Shown: positions 34,355 to 42,571 of the stretch, piece after piece
How positions within the stretch are numbered: the stretch's first letter is position 1
Layout: every line of letters begins with the position of its first letter
Assembly (NCBI RefSeq): GCF_012935325.2
Contig: NZ_JABBYG020000003.1
Span: 310,001-374,000 of the forward strand
Direction of reading: 5' to 3'
DNA from: Paenibacillus sp. PL91
GTDB lineage: Bacteria > Bacillota > Bacilli > Paenibacillales > Paenibacillaceae
DNA: 64,000 bases
Notes under the pieces: generated by a model
Told to the model about the DNA's origin: nothing
Databases searched by the model: none
What the model saw: the letters and a program-made list of their open reading frames with translations, nothing else
Made by a program: the position numbers and the translations under genes

Positions 34355-34636
34355 TGAAAAAACGCAAAAAATCCCCCGCCGCAAGGGACGAGGGACCGTG
34401 GTGCCACCCTAATTCGCTTATGGTACGCTTTTTTTAAAAATAAGCGCATCTTTAATCCCATAAGCCTTGTTGCTCCATAACGGGGAGCTTCCGTACAAAC
34501 ATCTTCGGCAGCAGCTGCCAGTTTCCGTTCATAGGCTCCGGGGCCCATTCAGCATCGACGATTGCACCGGTTCGCAGCATCCACCGGCTCTCTGCGCGCA
34601 AATCATTCGAGCTTACTTATTCCCATCATTGCATTT
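34355..34636 (-). promoter_or_regulatory. T-box riboswitch leader of trpS (tRNA-Trp responsive)
   Basis: On the minus strand the leader contains the T-box sequence AGGGTGGCACCACGG at 34410-34396, followed by the terminator arms GTCCCTCGTC / GCGGGGGAT and a T run. Stem I carries AGAGA and the distal GGTGG-loop-ACCGG region. A TGG codon at 34547-34545, in CTGAATGGGCC, lies where the specifier loop is expected and matches the downstream tryptophanyl-tRNA synthetase. Uncharged tRNA would stabilise the antiterminator and allow read-through. Confidence 0.93.
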
Positions 34637-34642
34637 AAGACG

Positions 34643-34670
34643 ATTATACCTGTGTAAGATTGAATGTCAA
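34643..34670 (-). promoter_or_regulatory. Predicted strong promoter of the trpS T-box leader
   Basis: On the minus strand a perfect TTGACA (34670-34665) and a perfect TATAAT (34648-34643) are separated by 16 bases. Confidence 0.82.
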
Positions 34671-34698
34671 GCGCACAAATACACAAATAGTTGTCCTA

Positions 34699-34747
34699 TT
34701 GATGGAAGATAGCGCATAAGCTATACTAATCGTAATCTTTACACAAA
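34699..34747 (+). promoter_or_regulatory. Promoter with candidate Zur box before the ycgR/ycgQ-like pair
   Basis: TTGATG (34699-34704) and TATACT (34722-34727) are spaced by 17 bases. Immediately after the -10 box is AATCGTAAT (34728-34736), identical to one arm of the B. subtilis Zur operator (AATCGTAAT-N-ATTACGATT). The second arm, TTTACACAA, is degenerate. A repressor bound here would cover the transcription start. The downstream genes encode proteins with histidine-rich loops, consistent with zinc control. Confidence 0.55.
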
Positions 34748-34764
34748 AGAGAGGATCATTCCCT

Positions 34765-35796
34765 ATGATGAAATTTATTTTTCGCTTTGGCACTCCTCTG
34801 CTCGGGATAGGCTGCCTGATCATGCTCGCGCTTATCGTTACGAATCGGGAGCTGCCCTTGCATCTTTTTAATGCGGCCAATCTGCAATCCTTTAAAATTT
34901 TATTTATAAGCATTATATTAGAAGCTTTCCCCTTTATTCTGCTGGGCGTACTGTTCTCTGCTCTCCTGCAAGTTTTCGTAACCGATGAGCATATACGAAA
35001 ATTTACGCCAAAAAACCCGATAGCAGGCGTGCTGTTTGGCGCATTGCTTGGCCTATTGTTCCCGCTTTGCGAATGCGGAATGATTCCGGTTGTGCGCCGT
35101 CTCATACGCAAGGGCATGCCCGCCTATATCGGGATCGTGTATCTACTTGCAGGACCAATTGTAAATCCAATTGTATATGCATCGACGTTCACGGCGTTTC
35201 GAACAACGCCTGAAATGGCTTATTCTCGTATGGGACTAGCCTTTGCGGTATCGGTTGTCGTTGGCTTACTGCTTTATAAATTTATGAGAAGCAGTCCGCT
35301 CAAGCCAGCAAGCACTCCGTTTCAAATGGCGCATCATGGGCATATACACAGCCATAGCCATGATCATGAGCAGAAAGGCAAAGGTTTTCGCGGCAGAGTC
35401 GCCTCGATAATGTCTCATGCTTCGGACGAGTTTTTCGAAATGGGCAAATATTTGATCTTCGGCGCTTTTTTAACCGCTATTCTCCAGACCGCCATTGACC
35501 GAAGCACGTTTGACGCCTTTGCGGACCAGCCTTTATTCTCATACTTCTTTATGATGGCTTTTGCCTTTATCCTATCCATTTGCTCTACGTCGGACGCGTT
35601 CATTGCCTCGTCGTTCAGCGGCATGTTTGATTTTGGACCGCTGCTCGCTTTTATGGTGTTCGGGCCGATGATCGATCTCAAAAACACGCTTATGCTGCTG
35701 ACCACATTCCGTGTTAAATTTGTGCTTAGCCTCATTGCTTTAACCGCTGTGCTGACTTTTGCAGGAGCCTGGATAACGGAGGTAATTATTCGATGA
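34765..35796 (+). CDS. YcgR-like permease (UPF0718/DUF318)
   Basis: A 343-residue membrane permease with about eight helices. Family features are FPFILLGVLFSALLQVF, FPLCECGMIPVVRRL and LAGPIVNPIVY. The loop between the two halves (about residues 190-205) is histidine-rich, with HHGHIHSHSHDHE, as in zinc transporters. It is followed by a TIGR03943/YcgQ-like gene overlapping by four bases (ATGA), a pairing conserved in Bacillales. A candidate Zur box precedes it. A zinc-deficiency role is inferred from these features; the transported substrate has not been shown here. Confidence 0.85.
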   Translation: MMKFIFRFGTPLLGIGCLIMLALIVTNRELPLHLFNAANLQSFKILFISIILEAFPFILLGVLFSALLQVFVTDEHIRKFTPKNPIAGVLFGALLGLLFPLCECGMIPVVRRLIRKGMPAYIGIVYLLAGPIVNPIVYASTFTAFRTTPEMAYSRMGLAFAVSVVVGLLLYKFMRSSPLKPASTPFQMAHHGHIHSHSHDHEQKGKGFRGRVASIMSHASDEFFEMGKYLIFGAFLTAILQTAIDRSTFDAFADQPLFSYFFMMAFAFILSICSTSDAFIASSFSGMFDFGPLLAFMVFGPMIDLKNTLMLLTTFRVKFVLSLIALTAVLTFAGAWITEVIIR

Positions 35797-36701
35797 CTCA
35801 TCACCTTATACGAGCCGCTATATTGACCGGTTTTGCCATGTTTATCGTCTATTTGGACCGTACTGGCGAAATGATGCTGTACATTGCCCCCAGAATGGAG
35901 CTATACGTCAAGCTGTCAGCGATTGGGCTCTATGCTGCCGCTATTTATCAAGTCTACGCAGCACTGCAGAAGCGACTCGGCAATCATGCGCCAGACTGCG
36001 ATTGCGAGCATGAGCATTCGCCTTCTATTTTTAAAAATATAATGATTTACGGACTCTTTATTTTCCCGCTACTGCTAGGATTTCTTGTTCCTACCGGAAC
36101 GCTTGGCAGTGCGCTTGCAGCCAAAAAAGGGATAAGCCTCTCGGGAAGCGCCTCTATTGAACGGACTGATGCGCCTGGCTCGCCCTCGCCTTCAGTCAAT
36201 GAAGAAGTAATTGCTGCGCCGCCTATTAATCAGGATGATCCGGATGCAGGCAGCATCGATGTCTTATTTCCTGCCGATGAATATACGGAAGACCATGCTG
36301 CATATGGGAAGAAGCTTTATAAACAGCCGCTAATCTCCGTCCCTGAGAAGCAGTTTATTGAAACGTTAACGACGCTTGATCTATACCGTGAAGCCTTTAT
36401 TGGCAAGGAAATTGAACTAACAGGCTTTGTTTACCGCGAGGAGGATATGGGCAAGGATCGTTTTGCGGTCAGCCGGTTTGCCATGAACTGCTGCTCTGCC
36501 GATGCGCTGCCTTACGGATTAATGATCACGTGGCCTAAAGCGATGGATTATGTAGACGACGAGTGGGTATCCGTCAGAGGAACATTAACCACCTCAACTT
36601 ATCTGGATAACGAAATCATTACACTCGAAGCTGTCAAGGTTGCGAGAATAAATGCGCCGGCATCGCCCTATGTTTATCCTGATTTGGATTTTGGACTGTA
36701 A
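35793..36701 (+). CDS. YcgQ-like protein (TIGR03943/UPF0703)
   Basis: A 302-residue protein with three N-terminal helices (about 7-25, 37-57, 84-105) and a large soluble domain. A short cytosolic loop holds CDCEHEHS, another possible metal-binding patch. The C-terminal domain has the family blocks ELTGFVYREEDMGKDRFAVSRFAMNCCSADALPYG and EWVSVRGTL, here naming only their key residues: the Cys-Cys pair and the Arg-Phe stretch. It overlaps the YcgR-like permease gene by four bases, so the two are co-translated partners. Biochemical function is unknown. Confidence 0.85.
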   Translation: MTHHLIRAAILTGFAMFIVYLDRTGEMMLYIAPRMELYVKLSAIGLYAAAIYQVYAALQKRLGNHAPDCDCEHEHSPSIFKNIMIYGLFIFPLLLGFLVPTGTLGSALAAKKGISLSGSASIERTDAPGSPSPSVNEEVIAAPPINQDDPDAGSIDVLFPADEYTEDHAAYGKKLYKQPLISVPEKQFIETLTTLDLYREAFIGKEIELTGFVYREEDMGKDRFAVSRFAMNCCSADALPYGLMITWPKAMDYVDDEWVSVRGTLTTSTYLDNEIITLEAVKVARINAPASPYVYPDLDFGL

Positions 36702-36704
36702 AAA

Positions 36705-36738
36705 TAACGAGCTGACGAATGCCGTCAGCTCGTTTTTG
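36705..36738 (+). terminator. Rho-independent terminator of the ycgR/ycgQ-like pair
   Basis: AACGAGCTGACG pairs perfectly with CGTCAGCTCGTT over a 4-base loop, followed by further T. Confidence 0.9.
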
Positions 36739-36739
36739 A

Positions 36740-37147
36740 TTATGCTTGTGAGTCCCATAACTCATTTTTTTTAGGATAATAGCGTGAATTCCAATTGGCC
36801 ATATTGTAGTTTGATTCGAACAAAATGCTTGCTGACCAAGAATTCGCGCTTGCACGTACAGAGAAATCGTAGAGAATTTCTCCATGTGTCCATTCGCTTC
36901 GATACTTAAGCGCTTCGATAGCCATTTGTTTAAAGGCTTGTACCTGCATTGCGGTCAGTCCCTTTTCCACGTTTTCAAACTTTCCATTTTTGCTCTCAAT
37001 GGGATGATGCCTAACGCCAAACTTCCCTACCGCGTTATTGCGAACATGAATTAATACGGTACCAGCAGTTGCATTCGTAAGCTCACCCTCAAGCTGACGA
37101 AACACAAACTCTACTTGACGAGCGAGCGATGTGGATTCCAGCATCAT
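36740..37147 (-). CDS. Hypothetical protein
   Basis: A 135-residue soluble protein starting MMLESTSLARQVEFVFRQLE. It has a central VLIHVRNNAVGKFGVRHHP stretch and a C-terminal part rich in aromatic residues (FESNYNMANWNSRYYPKK). I do not recognise a family; the length and the conserved-looking His pair do not suffice for a call. The start at 37147 is chosen for AAGGAGG nine bases upstream. It stands alone behind an AT-rich region of more than 400 bases, in which an inverted repeat may serve as its operator. Confidence 0.65.
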   Translation of the reverse strand: MMLESTSLARQVEFVFRQLEGELTNATAGTVLIHVRNNAVGKFGVRHHPIESKNGKFENVEKGLTAMQVQAFKQMAIEALKYRSEWTHGEILYDFSVRASANSWSASILFESNYNMANWNSRYYPKKNELWDSQA

Positions 37148-37201
37148 ACTAATTACCCTCCTTATTAATGAATTAGGAATGAGTTTCCATATAGGTCTCA
37201 T

Positions 37202-37663
37202 CGCATATTATATAGTTCATTTCTATCATTTACAATATACGAAATTATTTTATTTCGTAAAACTTCAATTATTTCAGCTTAGTTTAATAACATTATTACA
37301 TTATTATACATAATCAAATAAGACTTTTGGGCAACACCGTAAAATGAATCATACTCCCGAGTCTGACGAAGCTACTTATCAACTGAAAGTAAGCGATCTG
37401 ACCTATTTTAGATCCTCCTCCTCCTTCGATTTAGGTTCTTTGAACCATACCTATTATGCCATTTAAAAATAAACAAAATTTAACGTCAATTACCGATTAT
37501 AGTATCATTATCTAAATATTGTTACACCGAAAACGTATTTGGTATTTTCCGAAAAGCCGATTGCGCGTACTATTATTATTTATTATTATGAATCGACAAT
37601 TATAGACCAATTTCGCACCGGGTGCTATAATATGGATAATCTAATAAAAGGAGCGTTTTCATA
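37202..37663. other. AT-rich intergenic region with inverted repeat
   Basis: This 460-base stretch has no convincing gene. It is markedly AT-rich compared with its neighbours. It contains an inverted repeat TACGAAAT-N6-ATTTCGTA at 37238-37259, about 90 bases upstream of the hypothetical gene on the minus strand, and the extended -10 promoter of the chemoreceptor gene at its right end. A GGTTC/GAACC dyad lies at 37434-37446. I found no riboswitch consensus. Confidence 0.5.
37599..37630 (+). promoter_or_regulatory. Predicted extended -10 promoter of the chemoreceptor gene
   Basis: TGCTATAAT (37622-37630) is a perfect -10 box with the extended TGN element. The -35 region is weak, as is common for such promoters. 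No clear sigma-D motility promoter is seen. Confidence 0.55.
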
Positions 37664-38929
37664 ATGATCCAATGGTACTATTCGCTTTCTGTGCGCAATA
37701 AGCTGCTGATCACTTCCTATCTAAATTTAGTAGTGTTTGCCCTCATTATGCTTATCGTCTTATCAGTATCTGGCGGCTCGATTATTGCAGGCATATTCGT
37801 TACGATCATTATGGCAGTCGCGACGCTTCCGTTCGTTTCTTTCATTGAAAGATCAATTAATAATTCCTTCGATGAGATAAAGGGAACTGCGTTACGCATA
37901 TCCAAGGGTGACTTCACCCAAAAAATTGACACCAACTCCTCTTCCGCATTAGGCGAGCTGGGACATTCCTTCAATAGCATGATTGATAAGCTTCGCGAAA
38001 TTCTTACGGAAACGTCCAACATTATCCGTCACGTGTCCGATACGAGCCACAGCATTTTTGACAAAAATAACAATATCCAAATCGCCATGCAGCAGGTAGC
38101 CGCGTCTGCCAACGAGCTTGCAACTGGGGCGAACGAAATTTCCGAGGATGTATCGGATATGAGCGAGTCCATTACCGAGATCGAAGAGAAGGTATCCGAC
38201 TACGCTACATCTACCAAAGAGATGAACACTCGCTCTGAACAGACGCTTCAGCTCGTTGACAAAGGCATGAAAGCTCTTGATGTACAAGCGGATGGCATGC
38301 GCCGCAACGTCGAGGCCACGGAGAAAGTTTCCGCTACAATTGAGGATCTTGCCCGCAAAGCACAAGGTATTAGCGCAATTACAACAACGATTTCTGATAT
38401 TGCAGAACAAACGAATCTCTTATCACTGAACGCTTCGATTGAAGCCGCCAGAGCAGGCGAGCACGGCAGAGGCTTTGCCGTTGTTGCTCAGGAGGTTCGC
38501 AAGCTGGCCGAGGAATCAAGCGCCTCAACAAAAGAAGTTTTTAATTTAGTGAAGAGCATTGACGAAGGCATCAAGCAAGCTATCCGAAACATGAAGACAA
38601 ACGAAGAGATCGTCAAAGTGCAAACCGAGCATATTAAGGAATCAGAAGTCGTCTTTTCTGAAATTGTTGAAAGCGTTCAATTCATTACAGATAAAATCTA
38701 TGTATTCTCCCAAGAAAGCGATGCGATGCTCGAAAGCGCGCGCAAAATTTCCGGAGCGATTCAAAATATATCCGCGATTACGCAGCAATCTGCTGCGGGC
38801 ACCGAGCAAGTATCGGCTTCTATGAACGAGCAGATCGCTTCCGTGCAAGCGGTCGTCGAAGAGACCGAGCGCATGCGTACGATGGCAGCCCAGCTGCTTA
38901 GAACGATTAGCGTATTTAAGATGAAATAA
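37664..38929 (+). CDS. Methyl-accepting chemotaxis protein without an external sensor domain
   Basis: A 421-residue receptor. Two transmembrane helices (about 13-33 and 35-58) follow each other almost directly, so there is no extracellular ligand domain. A HAMP linker (about 60-115) and a methyl-accepting signalling domain follow, with the invariant hairpin tip [19 protein letters not shown]. Such receptors sense an internal or membrane-borne cue, or work with a partner protein. It is monocistronic and bounded by a promoter and a strong terminator. Confidence 0.94.
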   Translation: MIQWYYSLSVRNKLLITSYLNLVVFALIMLIVLSVSGGSIIAGIFVTIIMAVATLPFVSFIERSINNSFDEIKGTALRISKGDFTQKIDTNSSSALGELGHSFNSMIDKLREILTETSNIIRHVSDTSHSIFDKNNNIQIAMQQVAASANELATGANEISEDVSDMSESITEIEEKVSDYATSTKEMNTRSEQTLQLVDKGMKALDVQADGMRRNVEATEKVSATIEDLARKAQGISAITTTISDIAEQTNLLSLNASIEAARAGEHGRGFAVVAQEVRKLAEESSASTKEVFNLVKSIDEGIKQAIRNMKTNEEIVKVQTEHIKESEVVFSEIVESVQFITDKIYVFSQESDAMLESARKISGAIQNISAITQQSAAGTEQVSASMNEQIASVQAVVEETERMRTMAAQLLRTISVFKMK

Positions 38930-38950
38930 TCATAATGACTGCCCCTATAG

Positions 38951-39002
38951 CAAAAGACCATGATCCACCGCAACACAGCGGTGAGAATCATGGTCTTTTT
39001 TT
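38951..39002 (+). terminator. Rho-independent terminator, probably bidirectional
   Basis: A long stem (AAAGACCATGAT / ATCATGGTCTTT with an inner CACCGC / GCGGTG) is followed by a T run on the plus strand. On the minus strand four T follow, so it may also serve the FhuF-like gene. Confidence 0.85.
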
Positions 39003-39810
39003 AAGCTTGCTGCTTCGATCGATAGGCTGTACGCTGCTCCTTGCGCTCAGCTTCTTTGAGCCTAGGGCATGTAAAGCAATAATAACCGCCGTCAACAAGA
39101 TAATACAAGCAGCAGGCTGATTTCATTCTTACTTGCTTATCTGGATCGCCAAGCGATTCCGTCATACGGAATTTGACGTCCAACGGATTTTTGCTCCTGC
39201 CGAAAACAGCTCCTTCCAGCGATTTCACAAGCTCAAAGTTCTGATCAGCCAGCTGCTTTACTTGCTCGCTTTCGTCTCCATTCATTAGCCGTTCATAGCC
39301 ATAAGCTAGAGAGGTTGGAAGCTGGCTCCAAAGCATGCCCACCTGTAATGTTCCGACCTTGGCTATCGATTCAAATACCGGTCGAACTGTCTGCTCGAAA
39401 AAAGCGATAAGCGTTTTCCTCGTCCACTCCTCCCTCTCTTCCGCTTGCTGAGGGGCAGATAATAGGTCAACGTTATGCATAAGGAAGGAGGTTGCATAAT
39501 ATTCATGATCATTATAAGCAGCTTTATAAATTTGAACGGTCAAATTGTTTAATGATAAGTCCGGTACTTTGTTCCATGCGGACAGCATATAGATCAAGCC
39601 TAGCATCGGTCCTCTAAACCAGCTCGCCATATATACTTCTCCTACAGAAGGGTCTGTGCCTTTTACCAATGGCGTATAAAGCTCTAACAATGACTTCATG
39701 TTACTCTCATCCAGCAAATCCAACGCAGGACAGCTGAAGACAAGATTTTCCGGCTTGCTAACCGTCAAATCAAAGCTGCTCTCCAGCAGCGCAACCCTTG
39801 TAGCATTCAT
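39001..39810 (-). CDS. FhuF-like (2Fe-2S) siderophore-iron reductase-type protein
   Basis: A 269-residue protein whose C-terminus carries the FhuF cluster motif C-C-x10-C-x2-C, seen as CCLYYLVDGGYYCFTC at about residues 234-249. FhuF-type proteins bind a 2Fe-2S cluster and reduce ferric siderophores in the cytosol. The N-terminal part also fits the IucA/FhuF-associated helical domain (WFRGPMLGLIYMLSAWN). The start is set at ATG 39810 because the predicted promoter, with its Fur box at 39870-39884, lies inside the longer frame. Regulation by iron is therefore directly supported. The siderophore transporter is not in the window. Confidence 0.82.
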   Translation of the reverse strand: MNATRVALLESSFDLTVSKPENLVFSCPALDLLDESNMKSLLELYTPLVKGTDPSVGEVYMASWFRGPMLGLIYMLSAWNKVPDLSLNNLTVQIYKAAYNDHEYYATSFLMHNVDLLSAPQQAEEREEWTRKTLIAFFEQTVRPVFESIAKVGTLQVGMLWSQLPTSLAYGYERLMNGDESEQVKQLADQNFELVKSLEGAVFGRSKNPLDVKFRMTESLGDPDKQVRMKSACCLYYLVDGGYYCFTCPRLKEAERKEQRTAYRSKQQA

Positions 39811-39856
39811 CGATAACTCGCCCTCTCTTGTCAGACCATGTACAATATTACCTTTT

Positions 39857-39887
39857 ATTATACCGTGACTGACAATGATTATCAATT
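39857..39887 (-). promoter_or_regulatory. Promoter with Fur box before the FhuF-like gene
   Basis: On the minus strand TTGATA (39887-39882) and TATAAT (39862-39857) are spaced by 17 bases. The promoter overlaps TGATAATCATTGTCA (39884-39870), which matches the 7-1-7 Fur consensus TGATAATNATTATCA at all but one of the specified positions. The first TGA of this box is the stop codon of the FAH-family gene upstream. Confidence 0.82.
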
Positions 39888-40775
39888 AGCCTTTGACATC
39901 GTAACAGTCAGCTCGCCAAGCTTCTCGATTTGAACCGTAACGCTGTCACCGGATTGCAAGTAAACGCGCTCATCCCTCGGATAGCCGATCACTACGCCTT
40001 CAGGGGTTCCCGTTAAAATAATGTCACCTGGAACGAGCGTCATATGCTTAGATATGTAGCTAATGATCTCTCGGCAAGAAAATATCATGTCCGCCGTATT
40101 GGAATGCTGCTTTTGTATGCCATTCACGCTGCAGGAGATGGAAAGCTGATCTGGACTCGGCACTTCGTCTGCCGTAACAAGATATGGCCCAATCGGCGCA
40201 AACCCGTCACAGCTTTTGCCAAGCATCCATTGGGACGTGCGGCGCTGCAAATTGCGAGCCGACAAATCATTGGCGCAGCTATAGCCAAAAACGTAGTCAA
40301 GCGCATCCGCTTCTTCGATGTTTTTGGCTTTTTTTCCAATAATGATCGCAAGCTCAGCTTCATAATCTACCTCGTCGCTGGTGTCTGGAAGTTCTACAAA
40401 GTCGCCGTGAGCGCTAAGGGCATTTACAAACTTGTTGAACAAAATTGGCGAAGTTGGTATTTCCGCCTTTGTTTCCTCTGCATGCTTGCGGTAATTCAGG
40501 CCGACACATATGATCTTTTGCGGATTCACAACGACTGGGGCGAACGAGAGCTTTGATTCCTCTAGTATGCAGGAACGGTTTGTCTCATCTAATGCAGACT
40601 TGATTAATGCAACAAGCTGAGCAGCTGTCTCTTCGCCGCCTGCCATAGCCTCTTCAATCGTTTGCGGAGCAGCCAGTCCAAAAGCCTGCGATGCAGACGT
40701 CACATCGATAATCCCTTCCTCAACCTTAACGCCAAGCCTCAAATGGTTCGAATGCTTATAGTGCAGCAGCTTCAT
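39882..40775 (-). CDS. Fumarylacetoacetate hydrolase-family protein
   Basis: A 297-residue FAH-superfamily enzyme. The metal site is formed by the Glu and Asp residues in DYEAELAIIIGKKAKN and YSCANDLSARNLQ; the C-terminal GDIILTGTPEGV motif is also present. Members cleave acylpyruvates, decarboxylate oxaloacetate or hydrate 2-oxo acids; the best generic description is 2-keto-4-pentenoate hydratase/acylpyruvase-like. The start at 40775 follows AAGGAGAGCGCGAAA. Its stop codon lies inside the Fur box of the next gene, so iron-regulated and upstream transcripts may interfere. Confidence 0.9.
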   Translation of the reverse strand: MKLLHYKHSNHLRLGVKVEEGIIDVTSASQAFGLAAPQTIEEAMAGGEETAAQLVALIKSALDETNRSCILEESKLSFAPVVVNPQKIICVGLNYRKHAEETKAEIPTSPILFNKFVNALSAHGDFVELPDTSDEVDYEAELAIIIGKKAKNIEEADALDYVFGYSCANDLSARNLQRRTSQWMLGKSCDGFAPIGPYLVTADEVPSPDQLSISCSVNGIQKQHSNTADMIFSCREIISYISKHMTLVPGDIILTGTPEGVVIGYPRDERVYLQSGDSVTVQIEKLGELTVTMSKAN

Positions 40776-40918
40776 TTTCGCGCTCTCCTTTGTTTGGCAA
40801 ATACAATCTGTATTTATCTTAAGCTTCCGCTTTTTTAATGTAAAGCGAATGAAAGGCATACACATGGGTAAAATAGCGGCACGACTCATTTACACTCAAC
40901 TGCGGGGACTGATAAAGC

Positions 40919-41746
40919 ATGAGGAACGTTGTATGCAAAATGGGGATGACTACAATTGGCGCTGCTTTAATAGGCTGCTTACTGCTTAATATGACATCCG
41001 ACTCCTCTGTCGCATCTGCCAACGGTAAGCAGCTAATAACAGCCTATCATCCAACCAAAAACGATAAGAAGCGACGAGCAGCCGACATGTCATGGGTTAG
41101 GCTGAATAAGCAATTTCCGAGCGCCTTTCTCACCAACGGACCTCGCCATACGAAGCGAGTTGCACTAACGTTCGATGACGCTCCCGATCCTAGATATACA
41201 CCAGCTATATTAGATGTATTAGCCCATTATGATGTTTGCGCTACCTTTTTTGTTGTAGGAAATCGCGCCTCCAAAAATCCTTCGATTGTAAAAAGGATAC
41301 ATAATGAAGGGCATATTATTGGCAACCACTCCTACAACCATGCCGTGCTATCGACCCTTTCTTTAAACAATTACCAAAAACAAATTTGGAGCACGGATGC
41401 AATTATCAAAAGCATTGTTGGCTATTCCCCTCATTTCATCCGTCCACCCTATGGCGAATTGCTTCCGCAGCAGGTGAGATGGAGCAAGCAGGCGGGATTT
41501 ACCATTGTGAATTGGGATGTGGATTCGATCGATTGGAAAAACAACCCAAGCAGCACGGCGATCATGCAAAATATTAAAAAAACGCTTCAGCCAGGATCAA
41601 TTGTGCTTCAGCATGCCGGCGGCGGGTCCAACCAAAATTTATCAGGCACGATTCATGCTTTACCTAAGCTTATTCAACTGCTCCAAAGCAAAGGATATGA
41701 GCTCGTGACGCTGCCTGAGCTTGTTGGACAAGCTGCAGCCCGCTAG
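40919..41746 (+). CDS. Polysaccharide deacetylase (NodB homology)
   Basis: A 275-residue secreted or membrane-anchored deacetylase. An N-terminal hydrophobic segment (about 8-33) is followed by the NodB domain with all five motifs: TFDDAPD, GNHSYNHAV, RPPYGE, NWDVDSIDW and VLQHAGGG. The Asp-His-His set for the metal is intact, so it should be active on N-acetylated peptidoglycan or chitin-like glycans. The ribosome site is weak (GGGG eleven bases before the ATG); the ATG at 40940 or 40946 is an alternative. It is flanked by other envelope genes. Confidence 0.9.
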   Translation: MRNVVCKMGMTTIGAALIGCLLLNMTSDSSVASANGKQLITAYHPTKNDKKRRAADMSWVRLNKQFPSAFLTNGPRHTKRVALTFDDAPDPRYTPAILDVLAHYDVCATFFVVGNRASKNPSIVKRIHNEGHIIGNHSYNHAVLSTLSLNNYQKQIWSTDAIIKSIVGYSPHFIRPPYGELLPQQVRWSKQAGFTIVNWDVDSIDWKNNPSSTAIMQNIKKTLQPGSIVLQHAGGGSNQNLSGTIHALPKLIQLLQSKGYELVTLPELVGQAAAR

Positions 41747-41752
41747 ATCACA

Positions 41753-41793
41753 AAAACAAAAAAAGGAATCCGCTGATTGATACGGATTCCTTC
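41753..41793 (-). terminator. Rho-independent terminator between convergent genes
   Basis: AAGGAATCCG pairs with CGGATTCCTT over ten bases. On the minus strand seven T follow, making it strongest for the 3D-domain gene; it can also serve the deacetylase gene. Confidence 0.85.
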
Positions 41794-41801
41794 TAAACGA
41801 T

Positions 41802-42449
41802 CTATTTTAAAACAAACACTTTAACGTTTTGGATACCAAACGACTTCGCTTGGCTCGTAACGCCCGGAACAAATATATCGATACGGTTGCCTTTAATGGA
41901 GCCTCCGATATCGGTTGCAGTTGCAACCATACCGCCTTGTGGCAAGCCGTTGTAATCATAACCAGTAACATAGAGCTTCGTTCCAAGCGGAATCATTTTG
42001 GGATCTACCGCAATTGTCCCCACCTTTAGCTTATCGCCAAAATAGTCGACAGCGCCCCATTTCCCATTTTCCGATGCTGCTGCCGTATAAGCTGTAGCTT
42101 GTACGATTAGCGCTTTCGAGTAATCGTACTCTTTGCCATTCATGGCTTTGACTGTCTTTGAGGAATCATCAGCGGCGGTAGCTGCCAGCGTTTCTGTTTT
42201 CTTGGCTGCTGCTGCTTTTGTAGTTGGAATGTTTAGCTTTATGCCTTTATATAAATTAAGCGGATCGACTTTTGGATTCGCTTCCATTAATGTATCCAAA
42301 GGAACGCTGTATTTCTTGGATAGCTTCCAGAATGTATCATTGTCATTCGTAGTATGTGTTTTTGTAGCTGCATTAACCGTTCCAGTTCCAGCCGCCATCA
42401 TGACGGATAATCCAATTAAAGCTGCTGCCATTGTCCGTTTTTTAAACAT
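41802..42449 (-). CDS. Secreted LysM and 3D-domain protein (YocH/YuiC-like)
   Basis: A 215-residue secreted protein. A signal peptide ends near AGTGTVNAA (about residue 28). A LysM peptidoglycan-binding domain follows (DTFWKLSKKYSVPLDTLMEANP), then a 3D domain with the three Asp residues in YFGDKLKVGTIAVDP, ATDIGG and GNRIDIFVP. 3D domains occur in muralytic lytic transglycosylase-like enzymes such as YocH and resuscitation factors. The start at 42449 has AGGAGG ten bases upstream. It probably acts in wall turnover. Confidence 0.92.
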   Translation of the reverse strand: MFKKRTMAAALIGLSVMMAAGTGTVNAATKTHTTNDNDTFWKLSKKYSVPLDTLMEANPKVDPLNLYKGIKLNIPTTKAAAAKKTETLAATAADDSSKTVKAMNGKEYDYSKALIVQATAYTAAASENGKWGAVDYFGDKLKVGTIAVDPKMIPLGTKLYVTGYDYNGLPQGGMVATATDIGGSIKGNRIDIFVPGVTSQAKSFGIQNVKVFVLK

Positions 42450-42509
42450 AGGGGTAAAGCCTCCTGTGCTCTTCCGACGTTTCACAACCTCGGTAGCAAT
42501 ATTGTAAAA

Positions 42510-42540
42510 GAATAGTTAAGGGCGACAAGCGCCCTTAACA
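42510..42540 (-). terminator. Probable terminator of the CAP-domain gene
   Basis: GTTAAGGGCG pairs with CGCCCTTAAC over ten bases, followed on the minus strand by TATTCTTTT. The T run is interrupted. Confidence 0.6.
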
Positions 42541-42571
42541 TTAACCGTTTTGTTTATTCAGTTGATTAATA

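Noticed and set aside
37320-37460. Riboswitch upstream of the chemoreceptor gene, such as cyclic-di-GMP
   Set aside because: The conserved GEMM or c-di-GMP-II sequence blocks are absent, and the segment lies more than 200 bases upstream.
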